Positions 35,186 to 47,411 of a stretch of DNA of 64,000 bases are shown here, piece after piece. Below the pieces are notes generated by a model. It was not told the origin of the DNA. It made no database searches and saw only the letters and a program-made list of their open reading frames with translations. The translations under genes were made by a program, and so were the position numbers. This DNA comes from Terebella lapidaria (Eukaryota > Annelida > Polychaeta > Terebellida > Terebellidae): positions 15,661,667-15,725,666 of the forward strand of contig OX424568.1 in the NCBI GenBank assembly GCA_949152475.1, in the 5' to 3' direction. Positions within the stretch are counted from its first letter, which is position 1. Every line of letters begins with the position of its first letter.

Positions 35186-37084
35186 TTGACTCAGTGGACA
35201 AGTGACGTCATTAACCAAGCACTAGACACTGCAACACCCACTCTCACCTACAAACTACACAAATCTACACTTCCCACAGCCATCATACAAAAAATCAAAC
35301 ACAAACGCAAACTACGCCGACAACTACAACAGTCCTGGAACACACAACTCAACACCACCATAAACAAACTAGCCAAAGAAATCAAACACGACATACAAAC
35401 GCACAAAAAAGAACAATGGGACAATGCGACGTCGGAACTCAACAAACACCGCAACACTCCCAAATTCTGGAAACTATTCAACCAACTCTCAGGCAACAAA
35501 TACACCAAAACAACCGCAACGCCACACATACTTAAATCAGACAACACACTCACAACCAACCCAACCGACACCGCCCAAACATTTGCAGACACACTAGCCA
35601 CAGTCCACCAAACACATACAGGTCCACTATACGACAACAGGTTCCAAAACACTGTAGACAACACCATAAACTCTAACCCCCTGGTCTTCCTCCCTGACTT
35701 CTCTACCACTAACCAACTTCCCATTAACTACATAACAACACAACAATTCATGGACCAACTCTCAAAAACAAAATCAAAGTCGGCCCCCGGCGATGATTCC
35801 ATCACATACAACACTCTAAAACACCTACCTCCATCTGCAATTGAGACAATCACCTACCTGTTCAACTTGACATTAGAAACCGGGTACTTCCCGGATGCAT
35901 GGAAACACGCCACCGGAGTAATGATCCCGAAACCCGACAAGGATAACAAAATACCACTAAACTACAGGCCAATCAGTCTTCTCCGGTGTATAGGCAAACT
36001 CCTAGAAAAACTACTCGCAACACGTCTCATCCAACACTTAGAACAGAACAAACTCATCAACAAATGGCAAAGGGCTTACCTGCGTCATAAAGAAGCAAAC
36101 GAACATGTGTACAGACTTGGCACACAAATCAAACACTACAGCACACTAAAGTGGACCACCAGTGCCGTACTACTAGACGTCGAAAAGGCCTTCGACTCAG
36201 TATGGCACAACGGAGTCCGCTACAAACTCCTACACTACAATACACCAATGTACCTAACTCGTGTCCTGTCCTCCTTCCTGAATAACCGCTCTATCTCTGT
36301 CCGGGTGACTAACAAGCTCTCCGACTCTGTACCCCTAAACGCTGGCACTCCTCAGGGTTCTGTTATCAGTCCTATTCTATTCATTCTGTATGTCAACGAC
36401 ATACCTATCCACCCTAACAACCACATACAGGTCTCACAATTCGCTGACGACCTGGCATTGTGGACATCTAATAAGAATCCTAACTACTCCACTCCTCGTC
36501 TCCAGAGGGCACTGGATGACCTCGAACTCTGGTGTTCTCTCTGGAGGGTAAAACTAAACCCCACGAAAACTCACCTTTTCACCACCTCTACCTCCTCTAA
36601 AGCTGTCAACTCTGAATTAACACTCTACGGGGATAGGATCAATCACTCTAAAACTGTCTCTCTACTGGGGGTCACCTTCGACCCAAACCTGACTCTAAAA
36701 CCTCATATTGACAATCTGGTTAACAAAGCCCGCTTCAGACTAGGCCTCCTGAAATCGCTCAGGGGATCGAACTTTGGGGCGGACAGCACAACCCTCCTAT
36801 CCCTCTACAAATCCTACATCCGACCTGTGCTAGAGTTTGGGCACGTACTAACAGCTAACGCCTCAAAACACCAAATCAACAGACTACAAGTCATACAGAA
36901 CACTGAAATCAGAATAGCGTTCCGCCTACACTGTACAACCTCAACAACAACACTCCACGACGTCGCAAACATCCCAACCATCACCGCACGCCTCCAAAAC
37001 CTCAAAACAAACTCCATCCAAAGATTCAAACGACACTCACTCACCAAAGAAACAGAAACACTCATAAACATCTACAAAACCTAA
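35186..37084 (+). pseudogene. LINE ORF2 reverse transcriptase part, copy 2
   Basis: Differs from copy 1 by T355M and one Q/R change near the C terminus. FADD and all other motifs are intact. Confidence 0.92.
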
Positions 37085-37452
37085 AACACAACAACACTCA
37101 ACTTGGGACATCCTGACCTGACCCCTCCAACCGTCCACGGACCACGAGTACGGACAACGGACCAATTTTAAAATCTTAAAATATTCCATCCTCATTTTGT
37201 ACATACTCATTCCTCATCATGTATATACTCATCTTTTTAATTTATTTTATTTATTTATTTAACTATAAAAATTCCAAAAATACAAATTAACCCATCTTAA
37301 CTGTATATATTACCATATTTTACAACTTCAAACCCTAATTTTTACCATATCACTAAATATGTTCTCTGTTTTTATATATTTCACAGCCACCCGGACCCAG
37401 ACCCCACCCTCCTTTCCCACACCTCCACTCTTCCAAATCTATTACATTGGGT
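37085..37452 (+). other. LINE 3' UTR, copy 2
   Basis: As copy 1 but with CCACCCGGACCC in place of CCACCTGGACCC. Beyond it the sequence is unique. Confidence 0.55.
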
Positions 37453-37454
37453 AA

Positions 37455-39845
37455 CATTTCCACCAAAGTCCAAATTCAAAATCTCACAAGTCCAAACCAC
37501 TTTAAAAAACCAAGGACCCTTGAAGGGACTCCAGGGAGTCCGAACCAAGGGTGTGGGGGTCCTCCCAAGGGCCCCCACTGGGGCGCTTCGCGCCCTTCCA
37601 CTACTTCCAAAACCGCAATCATCACTTCTGTGTTCGAAATAGTGATTCCGGCCGATTTTGGCATAATGACAGCTGCAATTTTTATGCAGCTCTCTGGCGT
37701 CTAATGTTTCAGTCTAATTTTAGGCCAGACATTCGATGTTGCCGTGTGACTCCCCTGCATATCTGTATTATGCGCTGAACTATATGTAAACGTAACATAC
37801 TATACAGATCAAAGTTTGGTGAGGAGTTTAAATTATCCCCCATCACATATTCACGGCTGCCTAAATATTTGAGAAGTATAACCTGAGAAATATAACCTGA
37901 GAAATATATTTGAATTTTCGAATATTTGATTGGCTTTCAGGGCTGAGCGGAGTCAAGGTATCCGAGGTTAACTTAGGGCAGCTCACAATGCTAACCTGAG
38001 GTGTCTAGAACATGTGGTTGTATATGTCTCATCCGCGTATAACCAGAAATACCTGACGAGAGAGATCTATGTGTTTCTGGTATTACGAATGCCAGGCGGT
38101 CTGGAGTGTTGTAACAAAGAGGTTGTAGTGGAACCAGGCAGGATCGCTTGCCTGGTCCGGACATCCAGAGGTGAAGCAGTCGGAGGCCAAGTGCCCAGGG
38201 AAACACAATCCTCTACACAGTTGCTAGTCATAGTGAGAGGGGAGAGGGAGAACAGAGAAGGCGTGGCCCTGGGGGTGTGGGGAATTTCCCGGGGAATAAT
38301 GGATCACATCGTATCTGGGTTACAGATACATGTTGTATCTCCAGCGCACCTGCTTTCCCAGAGTGTTCAAACCAGCTAGCTACTAAATGTTTGTTGGTGC
38401 TGTGTGGTTCATTCTGCATTCAATATGAACACCACTGACTACTGATACACGGTGGGTGAGAATGATAATAATAACAATTATTATTATATACCCTACATGA
38501 AATTTCCCTCTATTTTCAATGTAAAGCGATCGTTCCGATAAGTTTCCATATCGGATCACCTGTGTGTTCCACCAGAGAGTGTGTAAAGTCATGCCATGTG
38601 AAGTAATTAGGAATAATAGTTAGGTTGAAATTTCATAATTTTGAAGGTACCATTTTCCAGAAATTATTTTATTTGAAATTACCGCTTTGATAATTTTCTA
38701 GTGTAGGGACACGCCATTAATATTATCACTTTCCACAGAGCCAAATTAATGTAAACACCGCCATAAATTAGAGATCACAATCTAAACATAACCTTTTTGA
38801 ACACCAATTAAAGCAGGTCGTGACCAGACAACAACAGCAATTAGAAGATGTCAAGGAGATTGCTGTATAATCACGCAAGCAATTTACAAGCAGGAAACAA
38901 AGTCAGTGTTTTCACACCTCCTTCTGAACTCTGGTGACATGCAATCAAAGTGAATTGATAACTTTCCAAACAATGGTCTCGGACCCTGATGTCACGCACA
39001 TTGACATGTTACAGGCTGTTAAATTGTCCCTTCCACAATTCAGACTTATATAAACATTTTATGTCTGGTCAGCAATTTTTGGCTTAACAAGAAAGCAATT
39101 GAATGCCCTGACTTTACCTTCGACCTTTTGAACTTAGAAAACAGAGATTTTATTTTATGCACGGAAGTGTATACTGACTGATCAAATTACATATATGACG
39201 AATTGTATTACTAGGAAGATGCTTCTGATATATTGTGTATGTTAACCTCAGGAACACGGTGACCACGAAGGATAGGAGAGACTAAGTGTCCTGGAATAAA
39301 TTTAGTATTTTAATATAGTATTCATACTCCCTATTTGAATTCCTATATTCGTAGTTTGTATATGTGTATAATCTTAACTAAAACTTTAGTACAACATTAG
39401 TAGAATAGTAATAACTCATAGGCCCGTGTATATACATATTATAAGAAGGGAAACTATGTATATATAAATATATATATAAGAAGGACCAAAATATTCTGAG
39501 TGTAGAACTGGTCAAGAAGATTACTTTGGAAATGTATCATATCTGACGGTAGGGACAATTTAGGTAGAAAATGTGTATAACAAGTACAAGTTAGAGGAAC
39601 CTACCATGTCTTGTGGTTAGTAAATTGTAATTTTGCTTCCATGTGCCCACGTGGAAAGTGGGGAATATATGTTATGTAATTTGTTTGACCCAATTGTACA
39701 TGTATGTGAATTACATAATTGTGACCCGGTGCTCCTTCCATGACCTGTATTCCAAATTGTTCATGCGAGCCCTCATTGGCTGGGAACCAGTAGGGCATGA
39801 CGATTGCCCTGCTGGTCAGTAGGTGGTCTTGAGTTTTTATGGTAG
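37455..39845. other. Intergenic, no gene seen
   Basis: No supportable exon. Includes a GC-rich block at 37500-37600 and a hairpin, ACCAGGCA...TGCCTGGT, near 38133-38156. Confidence 0.5.
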
Positions 39846-39849
39846 CCTA

Positions 39850-40090
39850 CATTATGTACTCAATCTCAGGTCTAGATACCCGTGGTATCCGTGATTCCAT
39901 GATGAGATGTAATACTGAAGAGTAAACATGTAAAGTGAAATACTGTTTTCGGGCGTGGGGCGTGGAACCTGCCCAGGCCCCAGAAGGCAAATGCTTTTCT
40001 TGGATTTTGTGGTGCACTATATGCTCAATCTCACCTTCAGAGAACAAAGCTCTCTATAACTCTATGATGAAATTTGAGACCAAAGAAAAT
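39850..40090. repeat. Dispersed repeat, two partial copies left of the satellite block
   Basis: ACATTATGTACTCAATCT...GATTCCATGATGAGAT...TTTCGGGCGTGGGG, then a second diverged copy TTTTGTGGTGCACTATATGC...ATGATGAAATTTGAGACC. A third copy lies at 53112-53285 in the same orientation. Confidence 0.75.
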
Positions 40091-40123
40091 TCAGTAAGGT
40101 GCAGGATCTTACAATAGCATACA

Positions 40124-41310
40124 GTAGCAAAAATCAGATGCTACTGCTATTGCTACTGCTATACTTGTATCCCAGACCACACAATAGCACACAGTAGCAA
40201 AAGCGTATGCTACTGCTACTGCTATACTTGTATACCGACTGGGACGCTACTGCTATTGCTACTGCTACTCCTCCAATGTCTGGTCTGGGAAGCGCACGCT
40301 ACTGCTATTGCTACTGCTACACCTGAGCTTGATCTGTGACCGGGACGCTACTGCTACTGCTATTGCTACTGCTACTCTCCGGCTTGATCTGAGACCGGGA
40401 CGCTACTGCTATTGCTACTGCTACTCTCCGGCTTGATCTGAGACCGGGACGCTACTGCTATTGCTACTGCTACTCCCCAGCTTGATCTGAAACAGGGACG
40501 CTACTGCTACTGCTATTCCTCCAATGTCTGGTCTGGGAAGCGCACGCTACTGCTATTGCTACTGCTACACCTGAGCTTGATCTGAGACCGGGACGCTACT
40601 GCTATTGCTACTGCTACTCTCCGGCTTGATCTGAGACCGGGACGCTACTGCTATTGCTACTGCTACTCCCCAGCTTGATCTGAAACAGGGACGCTACTGC
40701 TACTGCTATTGCTACTGCTACTCCTCCAATGTCTGGTCTGCGAAGCGCACGCTACTGCTATTGCTACTGCTACTCCCCAGCTTGATCTGATCCGGGACGC
40801 TACTGCTATTGCTACTGCTACTCCCCAGCTTGATCTGAAACAGGGACGCTACTGCTACTGCTACTGCTATTGCTACTGCTACTCCTCCAATGTCTGGTCT
40901 GCGAAGCGCACGCTACTGCTATTGCTACTGCTACTCCCCAGCTTGATCTGAAACCGGGACGCTACTGCTATTGCTACTGCTACTCCCCATCTTGATCTGA
41001 GACTGGGACGCTACTGCTATTGCTACTGCTACTCCCCAGCTTGATCTGAAACCGGGACGCTACTGCTATTGCTACTGCTACTCCCCAGCTTGATCTGAGA
41101 CCGGGACGCTACTGCTATTGCTACTGCTACTCCCAAGCTTAATCTGAGACCGGGACGCTACTGCTATTGCTACTGCTACTCCCCAGCTTGATCTGGGAAC
41201 CAGGACGCTACTGCTATTGCTACTCCTGAGCTTGATCTGAGACCGGGATGCTACTGTTACTGCTATTACTACTGCCACTCCCCGGCTTGATCTGAGACCG
41301 GGACAGCCTT
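40124..41310. repeat. GCTACT minisatellite, left arm
   Basis: Units of 47-50 bp: GCTACTGCTATTGCTACTGC plus a spacer such as CCCCAGCTTGATCTGAGACC or CTCCAATGTCTGGTCTG. Reverse complement of the right array. Confidence 0.95.
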
Positions 41311-41391
41311 GCTATGAACATTTCCAGTTCTATATTAAACAACATACATGTTAAGATATTGTCATGTCTTTCTGCGAAAAGGGCCAACATG

Positions 41392-44300
41392 GAAAATGAT
41401 ATGGAATAAACCAATTAGTTTATAAGATAATTCTAGTACTATACTGAGGGTACTGCGTACCAGTAACATTGAGGTGGGCCGACAGGGAAAATGATATGGA
41501 ATGAACCAATTAGTTTACAGGATAATTCTAGTACTATACTGAGGGTACTGCGTACCAGTAACATCGAGGTGGGCCGACAGGGAAAATGATATGGAATGAA
41601 CCAATTAGTTTACAGGATAATTCTAGTACTATACTGAGGGTAATGCGGACGAGTAACATCCAGGTGGGCCGACAGGGAAAATGATATGAACCAATTAGTT
41701 TACAAGATAACTCTAGTACTATAATGAGGGTACTGCGTACCAGTAACATCGATGTGGGCCGACAGGGAAAATGATATGGAATGAACCAATTAGTTTACAA
41801 GATAATTCTAGTACTATACTGAGGGTACTGCGTACCAGTAACATCGAGGTGGGCCGACAGGGAAAAAGATATGGAATGAACCAATTAGTTTACAAGATAA
41901 TTCTATTACTATACTGAGGGAAATGCATACGAGTAACGTCGTGCTGGGCCGACAGGGAAGATGATATGGAATGAACCAATTAGATAACAAGATAATTCCA
42001 GTACTATACTGAATGAAGGTAATGCGGACGAGTAACATCGAGGTGGGCCGACAGGGAAAATGATATGAAATGAACCAATTAGTTTACAAGATAATTCTAG
42101 TACTATACTGAGCGTAATGCGGACGAGTAACATCGAGGTAGGCTGACATGGAAAATGATATGGAATGAACCAATTAGTTTACAAGATAATTCTAGTACTA
42201 TACTGAGGGTAATGCGGATGAGTAACATCCAGGTGGGCCGACATGGAAAATGATATGGAATGAACCAATTAGTTTACAATATAATTCTAGTATTATACTG
42301 AGGGTAATGCGGACGAGTAACATCCAGGTGGGCCGACAGGGAAAATGATATGAACCAGTTAGTTTACAACATAATTCTAGTACTATACTGAGCGTAATGC
42401 GGACGAGTAACATCGAGGTGGGCCGACAGGGAAAATGATATGGAATGAACCAATAAGTTTACAAGATAATTCTAGTACTATACTGAGGGTAATGCGTACC
42501 AGTAACATTGAGGTGGGCCGACTGGGAAAATGATATGGAATAAACCAATTAGTTTACAAGATAATTCTAGTACTATACTGAGGGTAATGCGGACGAGTAA
42601 CATCCAGGTGGACCGACAGGGAAAATGATATGGAATGGACCAATAAGTTTACAAGATAATTCTAGTACTATACTGAGGGTAATGCGTACCAGTAACATCG
42701 AGGTGGGCCGACAGGGAAAATGATATAAAATGAACCAATAAGTTTACAAGATAATTCTAGTACTATACTGAGGGTAATGCAGACGAGTAACATCCAGGTG
42801 GACCGACAGGGAAAATGATATGGAATGAACCAATTAGTTTACAAGGTAATTCTAGTACTATACTGAGGTTACTACGTACCAGTAACATCGAGGTGGGCCG
42901 ACAGGGAAAATGATATGGAATGAACCAATAACTTTACAAGATAATTCTAGTACTATACTGAGGGTAATGCGGACGAGTAACATCCAGGTGGACCGACATG
43001 GAAAATGATATGGAATAAACCAATTAGTTTATAAGATAATTCTAGTACTATACTGAGGGTACTGCGTACCAGTAACATTGAGGTGGGCCGACAGGGAAAA
43101 TGATATGGAATGAACCAATTAGTTTGCAGGATAATTCTAGTACTATACTGAGGGTACTGCGTACCAGTAACATCGAGGTGGGCCGACAGGGAAAATGATA
43201 TGGAATGAACCAATTAGTTTACAGGATAATTCTAGTACTATACTGAGGGTAATGCGGACAAGTAACATCCAGGTGGGCCGACAGGGAAAATGGTATGAAC
43301 CAATTAGTTTACAAGATAATTCTAGTACTATACTGAGGGTACTGCGTACCAGTAACATCGAGGTGGGCCGACAGGGAAAATGATATGGAATGAACCAATT
43401 AGTTTACAAGATAATTCTAGTACTATACTGAGGGTACTGCGTACCAGTAACATCGAGGTGGGCCGACAGGGAAAAAGATATGGAATGAACCAATTAGTTT
43501 ACAAGATAATTCTATTACTATACTGAGGGAAATGCATACGAGTAACGTCGTGCTGGGCCGACAGGGAAGATGATATGGAATGAACCAATTAGTTAACAAG
43601 ATAATTCCAGTACTATACTGAATGAAGGTAATGCGGACGAGTAACATCGAGGTGGGCCGACAGGGAAAATGATATGAAATGAACCAATTAGTTTACAAGA
43701 TAATTGTAGTACTATACTGAGCGTAATGCGGACGAGTAACATCGAGGTAGGCTGACATGGAAAATGATATGGAATGAACCAATTAGTTTACAAGATAATT
43801 CTAGTACTATACTGAGGGTAATGCGGATGAGTAACATCCAGGTGGGCCGACATGGAAAATGATATGGAATGAACCAATTAGTTTACAATATAATTCTAGT
43901 ATTATACTGAGGGTAATGCGGACGAGTAACATCCAGGTGGGCCGACAGGGAAAATGATATGAACCAGTTAGTTTACAAGATAATTCTAGTACTATTCTGA
44001 GCGTAATGCGGACGAGTAACATCGAGGTGGGCCGACAGGGAAAATGATATGGAATGAACCAATAAGTTTACAAGATAATTCTAGTACTATACTGAGGGTA
44101 CTGCGTACCAGTAACATTGAGGTGGGCCGACTGGGAAAATGATATGGAATGAACCAATTAGTTTACAAGATAATTCTAGTACTATACTGAGGGTAATGCG
44201 GACGAGTAACATCCAGGTGGACCGACAGGGAAAATGATATGGAATGGACCAATAAGTTTACAAGATAATTCTAGTACTATACTGAGCGTAATGCGGACGA

Positions 44301-47300
44301 GTAACATCGAGGTAGGCTGACATGGAAAATGATATGGAATGAACCAATTAGTTTACAAGATAATTCTAGTACTATACTGAGGGTAATGCGGATGAGTAAC
44401 ATCCAGGTGGGCCGACATGGAAAATGATATGGAATGAACCAATTAGTTTACAATATAATTCTAGTATTATACTGAGGGTAATGCGGACGAGTAACATCCA
44501 GGTGGGCCGACAGGGAAAATGATATGAACCAGTTAGTTTACAAGATAATTCTAGTACTATACTGAGCGTAATGCGGACGAGTAACATCGAGGTGGGCCGA
44601 CAGGGAAAATGATATGGAATGAACCAATAAGTTTACAAGATAATTCTAGTATTATACTGAGGGTAATGCGTACCAGTAACATTGAGGTGGGCCGACTGGG
44701 AAAATGATATGGAATGAACCAATTAGTTTACAAGATAATTCTAGTACTATACTGAGGGTAATGCGGACGAGTAACATCCAGGTGGACCGACAGGGAAAAT
44801 GATATGGAATGGACCAATAAGTTTACAAGATAAATCTAGTACTATACTGAGGGTAATGCGTACCAGTATCATCGAGGTGGGCCGACAGGGAAAATGATAT
44901 AAAATGAACCAATAAGTTTACAAGATAATTCTAGTACTATACTGAGGGTAATGCAGACGAGTAACATCCAGGTGGACCATAAAATGAACCAATAAGTTTA
45001 CAAGATAATTCTAGTACTATACTGAGGGTAATGCGGACGAGTAACATCCAGGTGGACCGACAGGGAAAATGATATGGAATGAACCAATTAGTTTACAAGG
45101 TAATTCTAGTACTATACTGAGGTTACTACGTACCAGTAACATCGAGGTGGGCCGACAGGGAAAATGATATGGAATGAACCAATAACTTTACAAGATAATT
45201 CTAGTACTATACTGAGGGTAATGCAGACGAGTAACATCCAGGTGGACCGACGGGGAAAATGATATGGAATGAACCAATTAGTTTACAAGATAATTCTAGT
45301 ACTATACTGAGGGTAATGCGGAGGAGTAACATCCAGGTGGACCGACATGGAAAATGATATGGAATGAACCAATTAGTTTACAAGATAATTCTAGTACTAT
45401 ACTGAGGGTACTGCGTACCAGTAACATCGAGGTGGGCCGACAGGGAAAATGATATGGAATGAACCAATTAGTTTATAAGATAATTCTAGTACTATACTGA
45501 GCGTAATGCGGACGAGTAACATCGAGGTGGGCCGACAGGGAAAATGATATGGAATGAACCAATTAGTTTACAAGATAATTCTAGTACTATACTGAGGTTA
45601 CTGCGTACCAGTAACATCGAGGTGGGCCGACAGGGAAAATGATATGGAATGAACCAATAAGTTTACAAGATAATTCTAGTACTATACTGAGGCTAATGCG
45701 GACGAGTAACATCCAGGTGGACCGACAGGGAAAATGATATGGAATGAACCAATTAGTTTACAAGATAATTGTAGTACTATACTGAGGGTACTGCGTACCA
45801 GTAACATCGAGGTGGGCCGACAGGTAAAATGATATGGAATGAACCAATTAGTTTACAAGATAATTACAGTACTATACTGAGGGTATTGCGTACCAGTAAC
45901 ATCAAGGTGGGCTGACAGGGAAAATGATATGGAATGAACCAATTAGTTTACAAGATAGTTCTAGTACTATACTGAGGGTACTGCGTACCAGTAACATCGA
46001 GTTGGGCCGACAGGGAAAATGATATGGAATGAACCAATTAGTTTACAAGATAATTCTAGTACTATACTGAGGGTAATGCATACGAGTAACGTCGTGCTGG
46101 GCCGACAGGGAAGATGATATGGAATGAACCAATTAGTTTACAAGATAATTCTAGTACTATACTGAGGGTAATGCATATGAGTAACGTCGAGCTGAGCCGA
46201 CAGGGAAGATGATATGGAATGAACCAATTAGTTTACAAGATAATTCTAGTACTATACTGAGGGTAATGCATACGAGTAACGTCGAGCTGAGCCGACAGGG
46301 AAGATGATATGGAATGAACCAATTAGTTTACAAGATAATTCCAGTACTATACTGAGGGTACTGCGTACCAGTAACATCCAGGTGGACCGACATGGAAAAT
46401 GATATGGGATGAACCAATTAGTTTACAAGATAATTCTAGTACTATACTGAGGTTACTGCGTACCAGTAACATCGAGGTGGGCCGACAGAAAAAATGATAT
46501 GGAATGAACCAATAAGTTTACAAGATAATTCTAGTACTATACTGAGGGTAATGCGGACGAGTAACATCCAGGTGGACCGACAGGGAAAAATGATATGGAA
46601 TGAACCAATTAGTTTACAAGATAATTCTAGTACTATACTGAGGGTACTGCGTACCAGTAACATCGAGGTGGGCCGACAGGTAAAATGATATGGAATGAAC
46701 CAAGTAGCTTACAAGATAATTCCAGTATTATACTGAGGGTATTGCGTACCAGTAACATCGAGGTGGGCTGACAGGGAAAATGATATGGAATGAACCAATT
46801 AGTTTACAAGATAGTTCTAGTACTATACTGAGGGTACTGCGTACCAGTAACATCGAGGTGGGCCGACAGGGAAAATGATATGGAATGAACCAATTAGTTT
46901 ACAAGATAATTCTAGTACTATACTGAGGGTAATGCATATGAGTAACGTCGAGCTGAGCCGACAGGGAAGATGATATGGAATGAACCAATTAGTTTACAAG
47001 ATAATTCCAGTACTATACTGAGGGTACTGCGTACCAGTAACATCCAGGTGGACCGACATGGAAAATGATATGGAATGAACCAATTAGTTTACAAGATAAT
47101 TCCAGTACTATACTGAGGGTACTGCGTACCAGTAACATCCAGGTGGACCGACATGGAAAATGATATGGAATGAACCAATTAGTTTACAAGATAGTTCTAG
47201 TACTATACTGAGGGTAATGCGTACCAGTAACATCGAGGTGGGCCGACAGGTAAAATGATATGGAATGAACCAATTAGTTTACAAGATAATTCTAGTACTA

Positions 47301-47410
47301 TACTGAGGGTAATGCATACGAGTAACGTCGAGCTGAGCCGACAGGGAAGATGATATGGAATGAACCAATTAGTTTACAAGATAATTCCAGTACTATACTG
47401 AGGGTACTGC
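41392..47410. repeat. 95-bp satellite array, ~63 units
   Basis: Unit AACCAATTAGTTTACAAGAT...CTAGTACTATACTGAGGG...CAGTAACATCGAGGTGGGCC...GGAAAATGATATGG, period 95 bp (for example starts at 41411, 41506, 41601). Marker variants recur at 1,609 bp (41901/43510, 42291/43900) and 565 bp (43900/44465), showing higher-order duplication. Open frames of about 60-75 codons are by-products of the period. Confidence 0.97.
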
Positions 47411-47411
47411 G

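Larger units (their letters stand above)
27121..37452 (+). repeat. 5,166-bp head-to-tail tandem duplication
   Basis: 27121-32286 is repeated as 32287-37452. By eye only four substitutions separate the copies: 27586/32752 (C/A), 31083/36249 (C/T), 31866/37032 (A/G) and 32226/37392 (T/C). The junction and both outer breakpoints share TAA, a 3-base microhomology. Each unit carries most of the 2.2-kb insertion, the ORF1 tail, ORF2 and the LINE 3' UTR. Confidence 0.97.

Noticed and set aside
41534..46663. Minus-strand frames of 66-86 codons (LELSCKLIGSFHIIFPVG repeats)
   Set aside because: They repeat with the 95-bp satellite and are interrupted regularly; no coding signal.
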